From assembly GCA_029204225.1 (NCBI GenBank), contig CM055112.1:26239922-26303921 (forward strand): a stretch of DNA of 64,000 nt, given 5' to 3'. Origin of the DNA: Diphasiastrum complanatum. Taxonomy: Eukaryota > Streptophyta > Lycopodiopsida > Lycopodiales > Lycopodiaceae. The notes below the pieces were generated by a model. That model was not told the DNA's origin. It saw only the letters and a program-made list of their open reading frames with translations, and ran no database searches. Shown here one piece after another: positions 33,030 through 47,000 of this stretch; within the stretch, counting starts at the first letter, position 1; every line of letters starts with the position of its first letter. The position numbers were made by a program, and so were the translations under genes.

Positions 33030-34080
33030 TCAATAAGAAGCTGGCTTAACATCCGATATATCACTCCAAGCTCTACGAAGATTTGATCTGTTGATACCTC
33101 GTCGAATACATGCTCGAGTATCCTTCGGGATACGAGATTTAAAGGAAATGAAATGCCAATGTACTATACTATGAACATACAGTAGGTCTAAAAAGTCTAA
33201 TGCTACCAATAAGATAATGGTATAACTCCATGTCATCAAGTACTGTTGCTATGAAAGAAAGATGTGATGGGGATAACACCTGGAGGTGGTCTCGATAGAT
33301 GCTGCTGATGTTGCTAAGGAGGTCATATCTGAGTAATGGCTCTATGGGAAATATGAGTAGTACGCCGTCTCCTGTCTCTATGTAGTAAAGAGTCGTTGTC
33401 GTCGCGATCTCCTGCGAGAGAAACATGATGTGATCTGGAGCTATGCATCAAGGTGAACAGATGGTTGGTGTAGGTTCTGTCACAGTAAAAACATCTCTCT
33501 GATCATAAGTGCGACACATCTCGGGTCATCATATGCTATAAGGGACCGCAGTGTGATAGGAGTCTCTCTGAAAAGGCAATGGTACCTCTCTCTGATCTCG
33601 TAGTAGATTGGACAACTAAACAAAAAGTTCTCCTCTGACACCACCTCACACAGTGAACATAATTGGCAGATCCGCTCCTCACGTGGGATACCATGGAAAC
33701 GTCCAATCTCAATCTCAAGCTAATGTGATAAGACTCGTAGCTGACCCAGTGTGAATCTTAGGCCATTGGATAATCCAGAATCTAAATAGCGTGGTAAAAC
33801 TGGGCGTCATCCATCTCCAAGAAATGAGTCTTGTAATAGTCGGGTTTAACCCCTCGTCTGATATAATCGTGAGTACTCGATGGGAGGTTCGTGATAGATA
33901 TGCCAAAAGTATCCAATAGACGTGATAACCCAGATTGTGAAGGTGCTGAGATGATATGAGTGCTGTCTGTGGATATCTCTGTGCATCAGTGGGAAGCAGC
34001 CTGAGACGCTGTATATATGTGATAAGATGGAAGATGGCATCAAGCTGTAGAGGTAACGACAAACTCTGCTAGGATAATTT
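33030..34080 (-). pseudogene. Retroelement C-terminal zinc-binding tail (copy 1)
   Basis: On the minus strand the phrases FTLGQLRVLSH, EIGRFHGIPREERICQLC and NFLFSCPIYYEIRERY follow in order, then TPITLRSLIAYDDPRCVALM. This is the zinc-binding segment found after the reverse transcriptase in some non-LTR retroelements (HxLxIExGRY...PRxxRxCxxC...HFLxxC). A second member lies at 54640-55200 on the same strand. Stops and frameshifts are present, and no RT was found. Confidence 0.65.
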
Positions 34081-34783
34081 GGTGCGGGACAGAGGACTTA
34101 GCCCGTGTCATCCGTGATAGCATAAGGACCTGAAGGCGTGAGATACTGGCCCAATCAACAGAGGTGAGCCCTGGGTACCATGTCTCGCAATCATGTTATA
34201 ATATATATTGTGCTTTCAATGGAGTGAATTAAGTAGTAAAATGATTCTTTATGTAGATCTAAGCTCAAAGCTTGTGGTACAAAAAGGGAAGGTTATCTCT
34301 TTACGTAATGTAGCTATTTTACTCTCTATAGTGACTAATTCTCTTGACATGATTTGTCTAAACAAGTATCCTGTATAGCATGCCAGTAATTTATGGCCCC
34401 TTAAATAGTATGCTTTGGTGGGGGAAATATGAAAGCTCTGAAAGATTGCATGTCCTTTTTAATCTGGCCAGTCTGCTGGTTAAAGACACGTTGAAATTGC
34501 AAGTAACCATATAATCGACAAGTTCTTTAAGAAGGTCAATATGATTTTCTGCATGTCGTGCATCAAGTAACAGGCTCAAATAGAATAATAGCATTTTATA
34601 TTGAATTATCCATGTCACAGGAAGGCTCCAATGCTACAACCATAACTAAGTTATGATGCTGTATTTTCTTGTTGTGACCTTATGAACATCTAGGACCTTT
34701 TGATGACCATCTAATTTACTTGCTGCTTGTTTTTTGCCTATTCGCTTCTGCAACTGAGAGCTTGAGTTTGTGATCAAATGCAG
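34081..34783. other. 5' flank or leader intron of the SPT20/PHL-like gene
   Basis: No coding sequence. It ends in a good acceptor (gatcaaatgcag, up to 34783), so a noncoding upstream exon is likely. Confidence 0.5.
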
Positions 34784-34872
34784 TTACTTAGTGACCTTGC
34801 AACTTTCCTTGGAATGAGGGAAGATTATGTCTTTACTTGATTGAGTTGCACTTGCAAAAACCACTTTGTACA
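34784..34872 (+). promoter_or_regulatory. 5' UTR segment with two short upstream ORFs
   Basis: Between a likely splice acceptor and the main ATG there are two upstream ATGs. One at 34814 opens a 9-codon frame (stop included, ending 34840). One at 34827 opens a 6-codon frame ending 34844. Both end before the main start at 34873. Such uORFs often lower translation, but no effect is shown here. Confidence 0.55.
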
Positions 34873-35034
34873 ATGGTTGGAGTAAGCTTCAAAGTTGACA
34901 AAATAGGCAAGCGCTATGTTCCCAAAGTCAAGCCTTTGCAACATGGATATGGTTCTAGGATGGCTGCAACACCTGTGGACAAAGAGAAGGCAGATGTTGG
35001 AACACTTGATTCAGGGTGCAACAAGAGCCAAGAG
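34873..35034 (+). CDS. PHL: PHL exon 1 (start codon)
   Basis: 54 codons from ATG at 34873. Donor agag|gtaagt, phase 0. This ATG was chosen because the conserved VGVSFKV N-terminus follows it directly. Confidence 0.93.
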
Positions 35035-38000
35035 GTAAGTTACACATCTTGTGTTAATTTTGCTTACAAATGCCAACATAGAGATTTGGATAATAACATC
35101 TGCTCACATTTCTTCGTTAGTAGAATCTGAACAAAGATGCTTGAGGTTTTTCAACCACAAAAAGATGTCCTAAAAACACGAATACTAGAAGAACAAACAG
35201 TACTATTTGTATTATGTCAGCATCTTTTAATACTCACAAGAATGGGTTTACTACACATGGCAGCAATTTAGCAATAATCAGCTTCATTTCTACTTTTAGC
35301 CAATGAACTAACTTGCTTGAAGTCACATCTGTCAGTAGGGTGAAGCCACAATACACACAACCTTCCTGCAGGTTAATATACACTCAAGGTGTTCAAAATG
35401 GGGCTTTTATGCCAACTTTTTTCTCTATAGCAAATCTTGCGTCACAACCTCATAAGACTAGGAACTAGTTGATTTTACTTCCAGATTAGAAAGCAAATGG
35501 TTTGATGAACTGAAATCAAAAGATTTCAATCAATTTGGTCCCTGCTCTCTCAGTTCTAAAAGAATTGATTGTGTGTCATGGAGTAAGGGGAGACTTAAAT
35601 CCTGCTCAACCAGAATGTACCGTAGTGGCTCAACTATTTGATTAATTCCATCGACTAGTTTCAAATTTCTTTGCTTGTCTCTTTTTTCACATAATTTGGT
35701 ACTTCGATACTAGGAACGTTCGGACCGTATGTATATCTTCATAGGCATTTCATACTGCTTCCATTAAACTACTTTTTAGTACTCTCGGACAACATGATTC
35801 ATTAGGAGCTACACTGTGAGTATTATACCGTTCATTGCTACATTCCAATTCTCTCAAGTTTTTGAGACTTCTAAGTTTATTTCTTTCATATGCACTGTCT
35901 AAGAGATGAGTATGTCACTTATCTTCCTACAATGACACTAATTATGCACTTACAGATTGTCGAATGGATGTCTTGAAGCGATGATATTGATGATTCATAT
36001 TCTTGACACTTTAGCTCTTTCACATTTTTTCATGCATTATTCAAGATTTGATAGTACGAGTGCCTTTCCTATGCTAGGCAGCTCCTCTTTTTGTCGACTT
36101 GTCATATGAATATCTGTTGGTTGATATATCATTGCTTCTTTCATTTTTCACCTCATTATCTTTCTTCCTTTACTGGTAACAGTACATCATGTCCGTCTCC
36201 TTAATTACTTGGAAACAAGAATTTGATGGGGTTGGCATGTAACGTAATCATATATATATGAGGAGTTTTCTAATGAGAACTGGCTTGAGGATAAGAGCAA
36301 GAGACTTGCACTAAACTTGGAAATAAAGGACAGACTTGCAGCTAAAAAATAGTCTTCAACTGATTCATTGGCATCTATAACTACAGATGAGAGTCACGAA
36401 CTCTGTTTTCCCCTCATCTCCTCAATTTGTTCTTTGTAGTCCTACTATAGCTACAAGTGTTTTATGTTCGACTTCACCTTTTTGTTCATCTATCATTGTT
36501 GTTTCTTAAACTTCAATGTTCTATCTATTCTTCATACAGTACACGTACCCATGTTTCATGTCCTTATGCTTCTTTATCATGTTCTTGCCTTGATTAGTAC
36601 CTGATTTAATTAGTGGTTGTAGTATCTCATTTAAATTGAGCTTGAAATGAGCTAAGGGGACTTAAAGAGGCTAAAACGTAGCAAGCCTTCTTCAAAATTG
36701 GGTCTGCCATTCACCTTCGGAGAAGTCATAGAAACTTAGTATGTTGCTCTTGTACAAATACATTGAGAATTAATGTGGATGTATGTTTGTGCATATGACA
36801 TGCACCTACAATTGGGTGCTTATGGGCATAGCTGCCAGGGAACGGGAGGGAACGGGAACGAAATCATTCCCTGGGGAGGGGGAAACAAGGGAATGCCACA
36901 TCATCACATACAAACATTTTGTGTTCTTTAGAATAAAGCTCAAGCACTCAAACTGTAAAATATGTAAATTGGGAGGGAATAAACAAGAAAAATGGAAAAA
37001 GGGGCCAAAAAGGGACAAAAAATGGTCCAGAACTTAAATTGCAGGGGGAATGGCTGGGAACGGCTGAGAACGTGTTCCCCTTGGTATGGGAACATTCCGG
37101 TGTTGGGGAGCAGGTGGTAAAAATCCCCCCCCCCCCCCCCCGTTTCCAGGAAGTGGGAACATGTTTCCTAGTAACTATGTGATGAAGTGCATAGGGTCAT
37201 AGCATTTGGTCTATGTTATGCATGGAGTTGATGGTCTAAGACTTTGTCAATAGACCCCATGTGTCATGCCCACGTAAGGACTGATCTCAGATTATAATCC
37301 TGTAAGGCGGTTAGTAGGCCTACCTCAACCTATAAGTTAATTATGATTATTGGGGATTGGGGCCCTCATGGTATCAAAGTCATAGTTAATGGTTAGGGGC
37401 CTAAAACTCTAGATGGTGGATTGGTATGAAACTAATAGTGACTCGTAGTGGAAGTGGATGAGGTGGCCCAGTTACGCTACTGTTGTGTCCAATGAGATGT
37501 CACAGTTCACTCCAAGTTGTGGAGGAGCCTTGGAGGGTATTAGTATACCCATAGGCCTCCCATGGAAGAGAGCTAGATTTGGTGATGGTAGCGATATGCT
37601 GCTAGAGTGACATCTCTCTCTTATTATATGGGTTCAACATCCTAGTCTTTGATCCCCGGTAGAGGATGGAAAGGTCATACGACGATGATTACTCTTGGGA
37701 ACATGAAGGTAGACTGAGTTGGAACTTCCTAAGTTTTAAGTTTTGAGGATAGAACTTGAATAAGGGGGGAAGAATGTCATGCCCATGTAAGGACTGGTCT
37801 CGGATTATTATCCCGTAAGGAGGTTAGTAGGCCTACCTCGACCCGTAAATTGATTATGATTATGGATGGTTGGGGCCCTCATGATATTAAAGTCATAAAT
37901 AATGGTTAGGGTCCTGAAACGCTAGATGGTGGATTGGTATGGAACTAACAGTGACTCATAGGGGAGGTGGCCCAGTTAGAGGCTATTGATGTGTCCATTG

Positions 38001-41000
38001 AGGTGTCACAGTCCACTCCAAGTTGTGGAGGACCCTTGGAGGGTACAAGGATACCCATAGGCCTCCCATGGAAGAGAGCTAGATTTAGTGATGGTAGCGA
38101 TATGCTGTTGGAGTGACATCTCTTTCCTATTGAGCATTGGTTGGTCCATAGCTTGGGGCTGTATACTTGGCAAGTCACACAGAGATTACTTCATTAAGGA
38201 AGGGGCAACGACTATTTTTTTTTAACATCTTCTTGATTTTGGTAGTTTTTCATACAGAGGCCCCAATGTTTTCTATGGAGGCATTTCTCCTTAAAACTCT
38301 TGTGAAATTTGTTAAATATGAGTGATTACTTCCTAACTCCTATAGTTTTCTCATCTTTGCACAAGTAGAGATACTTTTGTATACCAATTACAAAGTGATT
38401 GTATTTTTTTTTTCTCTTTAACCTTAAGGGTTACACTTTTAAGAAAATCATGCAGTAAATTTTTAACCTCTAGAGACAATCATGATTTTTTTCTTTAGTT
38501 TTTCAGCTTTTGGTATGTTCAAAGAGTCTAGAGAAGTTCTCTCGAAGCAACTATGTTTGGGTATCAAGAAATGCTTGCTAGCTAAAATTTATTTTCATGC
38601 TATTTGTTTGATATGCTTTTTTTGACTTTTTGGTTGCATGTACATTTTGTTCTAAGATTTACTTATTGAAATATTAACAAAGTACTCCACCTTGTTTCTA
38701 GTTTTTCTTATATTGTCTATTTCTTGTGTAAAGCTTAAGGTTGAGGCTGTCGGTTTTAGACTTACATTCATAACTTCATTGTTTTCTTTCATAACTTATT
38801 TTCTACCTTTTAGTTCTAATTTACTTCATAGTCAGCACCAGTCTACCCAAGAGTATTTAAATTCTCTCCAAACTGCAATAGCTACCTGTTTGGGTGTTGA
38901 TGAGACTGTAAATAATGCTTGCTAGCTAAGATTTTGTCTCTCTGTTGATATGATTTTTGGCCCTTTTGGTTGCATGCATATTTGATTCTAAGCTTCACCT
39001 AATGAGATACTGACAGGTCACAGCTAAATTTGAATTTGTGAATCTGGATGTAATTGTAGTCTAATTTCAGAAGGAGATATATAACGTTGGAGATGCTGGA
39101 GACCCCTCGGACTTCATGATTCTAGAAACATGTTGCCTGTTTGAATGTCCTTTTAAAGGCTCCCTTAAAGAGTGACAAATCTAAGGGAGAGGATACCTTA
39201 GTGCCCCTTACCTGTAGGTTATGAACTTGCCTGTTATCTTTTTGGCAGCCTAGATAACTGGACAGCAAATTACACAACATTCATTCTGAAACCTAGTACA
39301 AGAGCATCGGAATATCCTGGAAGGTGATGAATGTAGCAGCAAAATTGCAGCATAGAACTTATTGAAGAGTTTCAAATATTTGTGATATGTGTACATGATT
39401 TGACTTTTACAATCCTTGAACAGGATTTACTTGCTGGAGCTACAGATCAACTTGGACCTAGTATGATCAAGAAGAACTCAAAGTTTACCTTTGAGAAAAA
39501 GCATCACGATGTTGGTAATACCGACCCCATACCAGACTATGAAGCCTCCTTTGCTCTAAACTTGTTTCAGGATGGCTTTTCTCTTACCAAACCCACGGAG
39601 GTAAATTTATACTCTACATCAAGTTTGGAATGTTCTAGCTTTCGCGTTACACTTTTCAAGCAAATTTTGAATAGCATTTGCGATGTTTGTTTAATGTTGT
39701 GTAATGAAGGATTCTCTTTGTCTCAACAGAAAGGAAACATTCCTGCTGCTTATGAAGTTATGCGGCGATTATATCCATATGACCGCACTAGTGAAAGCTT
39801 TTTGACGGTACGATAGCCTGAATTTGAAGATAATGCAAAGAAGCAAAATTAAAACTGCTCAGATCAATGCAATCTTGTGTGTGTCAACCTCTGTCATGTG
39901 AGACTGTCCTTAGAGATCTATAAAGTACACAAACATGAGGATTGATAGAGTCGAGCAAGAGCTCTTGGGATGCATTTAGAGGTAGCTAGTATGAGCATAG
40001 GTTCTTTCATCAAGCAAGAATATCTTAAATCTGATCTAGCAGGAGCTCAGGAATAAGGCCATTTCAGCGATTTGCCTATGGGTTTATTGTTGCCATGTAC
40101 TTTTTTGAAATCAAATAATTTTTTCCCAATTGCAAAGTTGCGTGTCCTTCCAATTGCGGACCATTGCTTGTTATCATTACAGTTGGCAAGAGAATAATTT
40201 TGTCAATCTGGCTAATCATGCCAATAGTCTCTGTGGTTGTAGTTTGTGACCAATGTTGTGTTGGATCATGGTCTCTAATCTGACAATTTTTTGTGCTTAA
40301 GCAGGCAATCGATTGGAGCCAGCTTCCTGGTGACATCCTTAACGACATACCCTGTAAATACATCGATGGTTGTGTTGTGTGTGAGGTATATGATTCAATG
40401 CACTTTTGTAAAGAAAGTTTTTTCAGGACTAAAGTTCAGGGCCTGCATATCTTCATGAACTCTAGACTGTACATAATCATTTGTGAGAATGATCTTTGCT
40501 TCAAAGTGCTAATTTTGCTATTTTTTGGAGAAAGGATGTATATTCCTGCTGTAAGGAGCCTTTGAACTACGTAAAAGCTTTTCTTTGAGAAAGGTTAACC
40601 TACATAAGATCGTCCATAATGTGTACTTATATTAGATCTTACCATTGCTTGCACAACTCGAAGTAAGCTGATGGGACGAAAGACGAAGAAGACACGAAGA
40701 CCGAAAGGCGGCGGATCTTCACGCTTTAAAGTACAAGGAGGACATCATCCTCCACGGAGAATCTGGATACGGTTAGGACGTTCTTAATCAGCCGTTCTTG
40801 TAATCTCAGATCAGATTAAACCTTCTTCTCTCTATCTATACAAACAGATCAAACACGAGAGAACAGGTTGAACATCAAATTGGTTGAATGCCAATGTGAG
40901 TTAAGCACAGTGTTGCTAGCCGATGTCCAAGAAGTCCGCTAGTAAGCGAGACGACCATATATAGTTCGTGAGAGAGACATTGCCTCTCATGCCAACGCGC

Positions 41001-44000
41001 TGTGTGGGTTTGTCACAACAACGCTCAAGAAATTCACTGTTAATACAGTAGATGTTATGCAGATGATTTTCAGATGTTATTGAATGCCTTATTGTAAGAT
41101 TGATATATGTTCGTTGTCAGCTATTTACTATTTCTTCCGCACACTGGTTTCATCTTGTTGAATGTCAAAACAAATTACAACATAGGTCAGCAGTGCCTGT
41201 CCATGCTCTGGAGGATTGTAGATCTGTAATAGCAGGCAGTAGACCGGCAGACATAATCGAACTCACATCCGGGCTTCATTTTTCTCAACAATGGTATCAA
41301 AGCGAGCATAATTCGTGTCGTTTATGATTTCATTGTGTCATTAATGGTATCAGAGCGAGCGTAATTCGTGTCGTTTCTGATTTCATTCTGTCATCAGTGG
41401 TATCAGAGCATTAGGCTCATATCCAAGAGCTGATATAGCTTAAGAGCTATCAGATCCAAGAGACAAGCATTCAAAACAAGAGACCAAGAAAAACAAACTG
41501 AAGAACAGTTCACAATAATGGCATCCATAAGCAGCATGCAATCGAAGATCTGCACAATTCTCGACTCAGTAGGTTCCAACTTCCTAGCATGGAAGGTGAA
41601 GACCTCTCTCATACTAAAGGGAGAAGGGCTATTTCCCTGGGTAGGTGGCACCGAAGAGATGCCTACACCCACCGGGAAAGAGCTACGAGAATGGAGAGAA
41701 AAGAATGACAAGACAGTAGTCCTGTTGTCCTCATCCATCGAAGATAGCCTAACGCTTGACCTCGTGACTTTCTCCAACGCAAGAGAGATATGGGATACAT
41801 TGCTTCCAGATTTCAGACGAAATCACGCAGTCAGATAATGCTTCTTGAAGATCAGCTGACAAACCTGCGATGGGATGGCAGAGACCTCACCAACTTATTA
41901 GAGAGATGAAGGATTTGTTCCTTTCGTAACACAACGACGGAACAGAGAATGCAGTATCAGCTGAGAAGTAGCTCACTTACCTGTTACGAGCTTTACTAAG
42001 ATCTTTCCAGACAACCCAAACGTTGCTAGCAAAGGATCCAGCTATGACACTCGAAAAGGCAGTGATCGAGATTCTCGAGATTCGAGAAGAAGTCGAAGCT
42101 CGTGAGCACCTTGATCACAAGGACGCCTCTGACCAAGCTCTCTACAACAACAAGGAAAAACTCAAGAAGCAGTTCAGGCCTAAGAGGGAGTCAGATCTTA
42201 TAAAAAATATATTGGTGAATTTCTCTACTCATAAATTAGCCCGACTTTTTTGTGATTCCTTGGAAGGTAATTCTGATTACCCGTTGACCATGGACGATGT
42301 CACAAAAATGGTTAATGAAACCATTTTCTTAATTTGTTTTCTCTACTTGAATCTTCAAGTAATCCTTTTTTGATTTACGGGTCTACAGCTTGGTAATAAC
42401 GAAAATCTTTTGTTAAAGTCATTGTGTTGGGACATCATTGGTATTTACTTACAATGATGCAACACTTCTTTTGGCTTTCAAGATTTTCTCGGATCTCTAT
42501 TTAGACTCTTCTCCTGGGCAAATCTCAAATGATTTGCACCCCTCAGAGGGAGCCAACAAAGGCAAATGGAAAAACAACAGAATGGTGACAAGAAAGTATG
42601 CGTGAGATGCAAATGTGAAGGACACACTGTCGATTCATGTTGGCTAAATCCAAAGATAGAGTGTATCCATTGCCACAAGAAGGGTCATGCAGCCATGGAC
42701 TACTACCAGATTCCGAGGAACAAGCAGCCTCAAGGGAAACGGGAGAACAATAACAGTTCATCCTACGTCGAAGAGCCAGAAAGCTCAAAGATGGGCGAAG
42801 AAAGGTCGAACAACGGAAATTCGACAGCCTATCTGTGTGCAGATGTGTGTGCAGCATCGACATCTGACACACAAGAGGTAATTCTTGATTTAGGAGCTAC
42901 CTCACACTTCGTTACAACAAGACGGATAATGTATGACTTTCGAAGTGTAGATCCATTAAGATTTATAGTTCTTGGAGACGGATCGAAACATTGAGTGAAT
43001 GGTATTGGTTCGCTGTGGCTCAATACACGTCAAAGACCGACGACTCATACCCACACTACAACAAGACTTGCTATCAGTCGCAAGAATAGCAGACGCTGGG
43101 ATGCGTGTGACGTTTTCGAACGAAACCAGCACCAGTACGTTGAGCACGCAAGGTAGACGAAAGGGCAACCTGTATCATTTGAGGGTACGCCTACCGACAG
43201 ATCAAGCACACCAAGCCCATGACAGTGCAGATGTTCTATGGCATAGGAGACTATGCCACATGAGCTCAATGGCATTGTATCAAACAAACCAACATGAAGC
43301 TATCACAGGGGTAAGCATCACGAATGCAACCAATTCGACAACCTGTGATGCATGCATGAAAGGTAAGGTCTCTCGAACTCCTTTCACCAGAGACTTCTAT
43401 AGAACACAAAGATTCTGGAGCTGGTACATTCGGACATCTGTGGATCTTTTGATGTGATCTCAGTAGGAGGCTCGAAATACTACATCACCTTCATTGACGA
43501 TTACAGCAAGTTCGCCAAAGTCTACGTCATACACAACAAATCAGATGCACTCGACAGGTTCACAAAGTATGTGAACTGGGCAGAAAAATGCACAGGAAGC
43601 AAGGTGAAGCAGATCAGGACTGATTGTGGTGGAGAATACATCTCAAACCGCTTCACTGACTTTTGCAATGATCGAGGAATCCTTCATAGAAGGACTGCAT
43701 CCTACACACCGCAACACAACGGTGTAGCTGAAAGAAAGAACATGACACTCATGGAAGCCGCAAGGTGCATGATGGCCTACTCGAAGGCACCAAGAGTGCT
43801 ATGGGCTGAAGCAGTAGCTATAGCTGCCTACATGCAGAACAGGATAGGCATATCAGGTGTTCCTCACACGACACCACACGAACTATGGTGGTGTAGAAAG
43901 CCCAATCTGACACATGTTCGGATTTTTGGCTGCAGCTTATGCACATATTCCTAATAAGCTCTGAAAGAAGCTTGATGAGAAAGTCGAATTAGGATATCTC

Positions 44001-47000
44001 GTCGGGTATGACAGTCATACTACAGGATCTACATGCCAGAAACGAATCTAGTGAAGATTGTCAGAGATATCAAGTTCGATGAGACTAGAACAATGGCCGA
44101 CAATGATTCCACCAGCTATGAAGTTCTAGGAAAGCAGTACTACGACCTGGCAACCATGACAGATTGAGCAGAACCCAAACACTCTGATGAAAATGTTCGA
44201 ACTCCACGTCAGCTGAGAGACGAATCAGACGAGGAAAGGACCGCAAGCTTGCCTGCTGCTACAACTCCAGTAAACCGAGATGGTTCCGGACCTAGCTGAA
44301 GAGAAAAAGGCAAGAACATTACAGTACCTGAAGAATCTCCCAGGAGATCAACCAGAGAAAGGAGACTGCCAACAAGATTTGTGCCAGGTAGCTCGGCTTC
44401 AACATCCGAAGAGTTTTGTGGATTCAGTGGCGAACCACAAACATTCCAGGAAGCCATCGATAGTCTAGACAAGGACAAATGGATCCAAGCCATTAACGAA
44501 GAAATTGAATCTATGAAGAAGAATGAGGTGTGGACACTGCAACCAGTGCCAGATAAACGAAAAATAGTACAATGCAAATGGGTTTACAAGCTCAAGTATG
44601 GACGGAATAGAGATGTTTCGAGATGCAAGGCCAGACTTGTAGCGAAGGGATTCTCTCAGAAGTATGACATCGACTACACTAAGACCTTCTCTCTAGTGGT
44701 GAAACATGTGTCCTTACGCTTACTATTTGCATATGCAGCTGCATATGACCTTAGGATCCACATCGTTGATGAGAAGAAAACATTCCTATATGGCGAGCTA
44801 GATGAAGAAGTCTACATGGATCAACCTCCAGGTTATATCTCCGACTCACTTCCTACCTATGCATGCCGAATGCACAGAAGTATCTATGGTCTGAAGCAAT
44901 CCGCACGACAATGGTACAAGAAGAAAGATCATGCCTTGAGATCCTTGGGATTCGAGCCACTGATGGCTGATTCCAATGTTTATATAAGGATCATAGACGG
45001 GGAGATCATCATTGTTGCCGTGTATGTGGACGACACCCTGATGCTATGCAGAAGCAAAGAGCTAATTGCAGAAGTGAAGAGCGATATCTCGAAACATTTC
45101 GGGATAACAGACCTAGGAGAAGCCAGATGTTATCTAGGCTTGCAAATCGATCGTAACTATGACGAAGGAAAGTTATACCTTCATCAGTCAAGGTACATCC
45201 AGAAAATCCTTGATGATTTCGGGATGACAAATTGCAAAGGGACAAATACCCCAATGCTTGCAGGAACAATCGTGACGAACAAAGATTGTTCGAGGACTGA
45301 AGAAGAGAAAGAGATCATGCAGCACACGCCCTATAGGAGGCTGATTGGAACCTTGATGTATCTAGCAGACAACACGCCCCGACATAACTTATGCCGTGTT
45401 CATAATGAGCCAATTCAGCACGAATCCAGGCTTACTTTCCTCACTGTAACCCAAGAAAATACATTTTGTTGATTTTGCATCCAACTTCTTTCTGTCATCC
45501 TTGGGAACATGGGCATATGTCGTACAACCAAACAATCGCAAAGTGCCCACCTTAGGCTTGATGCCGCTAAATGCCTCTTCTGGAGTCTTGCCTTCCACAG
45601 CCTTAGTTGAACTTCTATTCAAAAGAAACACTGTTGTGTGCATTGCCTCGCCCCAAAAAGAGTTGGGCAACAACTTTGCCTTGAGCATGCATACCTTGCA
45701 CACTCCACAATAGTTCGCTTCTTTCTCTCGGCTATGCCATTTTGCTGAGGGCTACGGGGAACTGTAAGCTGCCTTTTGATTCCATTAGCCTTGCAGAATT
45801 CCACAAATTCTGTCTTAATATACTCTCCACCACCATCTGACCTGAGAATCTTTATCTTCTTTCCTGATTGCTTTTCTACCAAAGTTTTGAAATGCAGAAA
45901 GTACTTGAATGTTTTACAAAATATGAAAGTAGAATTTGATGCTACTTCTTGTCTTGTATTAGATTTGAGTGATCATATGAAGGTTGTGGCCAAAGGATTG
46001 CAGGAAGATAATCTATATAGGTTGTACACTTCTATCCCTAGTCAGCAGTAAAAGGAGGTGACGTGGATAGGTTGTGGCACGAGAGGTATGGACATCTTGG
46101 CTACCAAAGTATGCATGGGTTGGACCAGCATCATATGGTGGAGGGGCTTCCAACCATTAAGCCAAGCTCTTCAGTGTGTGAGGCTTGTGCTATGGGAAAG
46201 CAGCAAAGGCAAAAGTTTTCCAAGGAAAGCACCACCAGGGCAAAAGATATACTTGAATTGGTGCATTCAAATTTGTGGGGGCAAACCCAAACCAGATTTG
46301 CAAGAGGGGCATACTACTTTATGAGCTTTATTGATGACTTCTCACGCAAGATTTGGATTTAATCCTTGAAACAAAAATATGAGTGATAGCTCCTCTTGAA
46401 AGAAGGTTCTTAGCAAATCTTGGTACATATAAGACATTCTTAATGACTTTGACTTCTCCTAATAGAAGCTTTACAGGAACTGTGCCCTTCCCCTTGACCT
46501 CGTGTGTGGACTTGTCACCTAGGCACACCTCTTGTCCATCACCAATCCCCACAAAGGTATCAAACCAATCCCTATAAAGTATCATGTGCTTTGAAGCACC
46601 CGAGTCAATGTACCAACCACTTGATGTAGCTTTTGTGAGGCCAATGCAACAGAAAATAGCTTAGCTTGCCTTAGTCATTATCCTCTTCTCTTGGAAGACT
46701 CTCTACATCCTCCTTGCTTCTTTGTGCCTTTCTTTTGCTCTGCAAGCTTCTTCCTGCACTCAAAAGCAAAGTGACCATATTTACCACAATAATTGCAATT
46801 CCCCTTCCTTCGAGGTGTGGAAGAGGTATTTGAGGAGGATTTTGCTTCTGACATTTGCAAGTTCTCCATTCCTTGTTCAAGTGCTTGTGATGCTCCTTTG
46901 TTTTGCCTTTACCTTTCTTTTTGTCCTGTCACAAGCTTCCAACATTCTTTATCTTCCAGAATGTTCTTGATCTTGAATTTCCAGACACTAAAATTAGTGC

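Larger units (their letters stand above)
35035..39423 (+). other. PHL intron 1 (4.4 kb)
   Basis: gtaagt...ccttgaacag. It contains a G/C-run repeat (36830-37170) and an LTR-like repeat pair (37262-38140). Otherwise unassigned. Confidence 0.9.
41292..45440 (+). mobile_element. Copia relic A, plus strand
   Basis: Runs from primer site through gag, two zinc knuckles, protease, integrase and reverse transcriptase, then is cut off in late RT at about 45440, where relic B begins in the opposite orientation. No RNase H or 3' LTR. Confidence 0.9.

Noticed and set aside
39808-40565. Alternative continuation of PHL exon 4 past 40385
   Set aside because: The open frame runs on but loses family similarity immediately. 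The donor at 40386 joins in phase to exon 5, which restores it.
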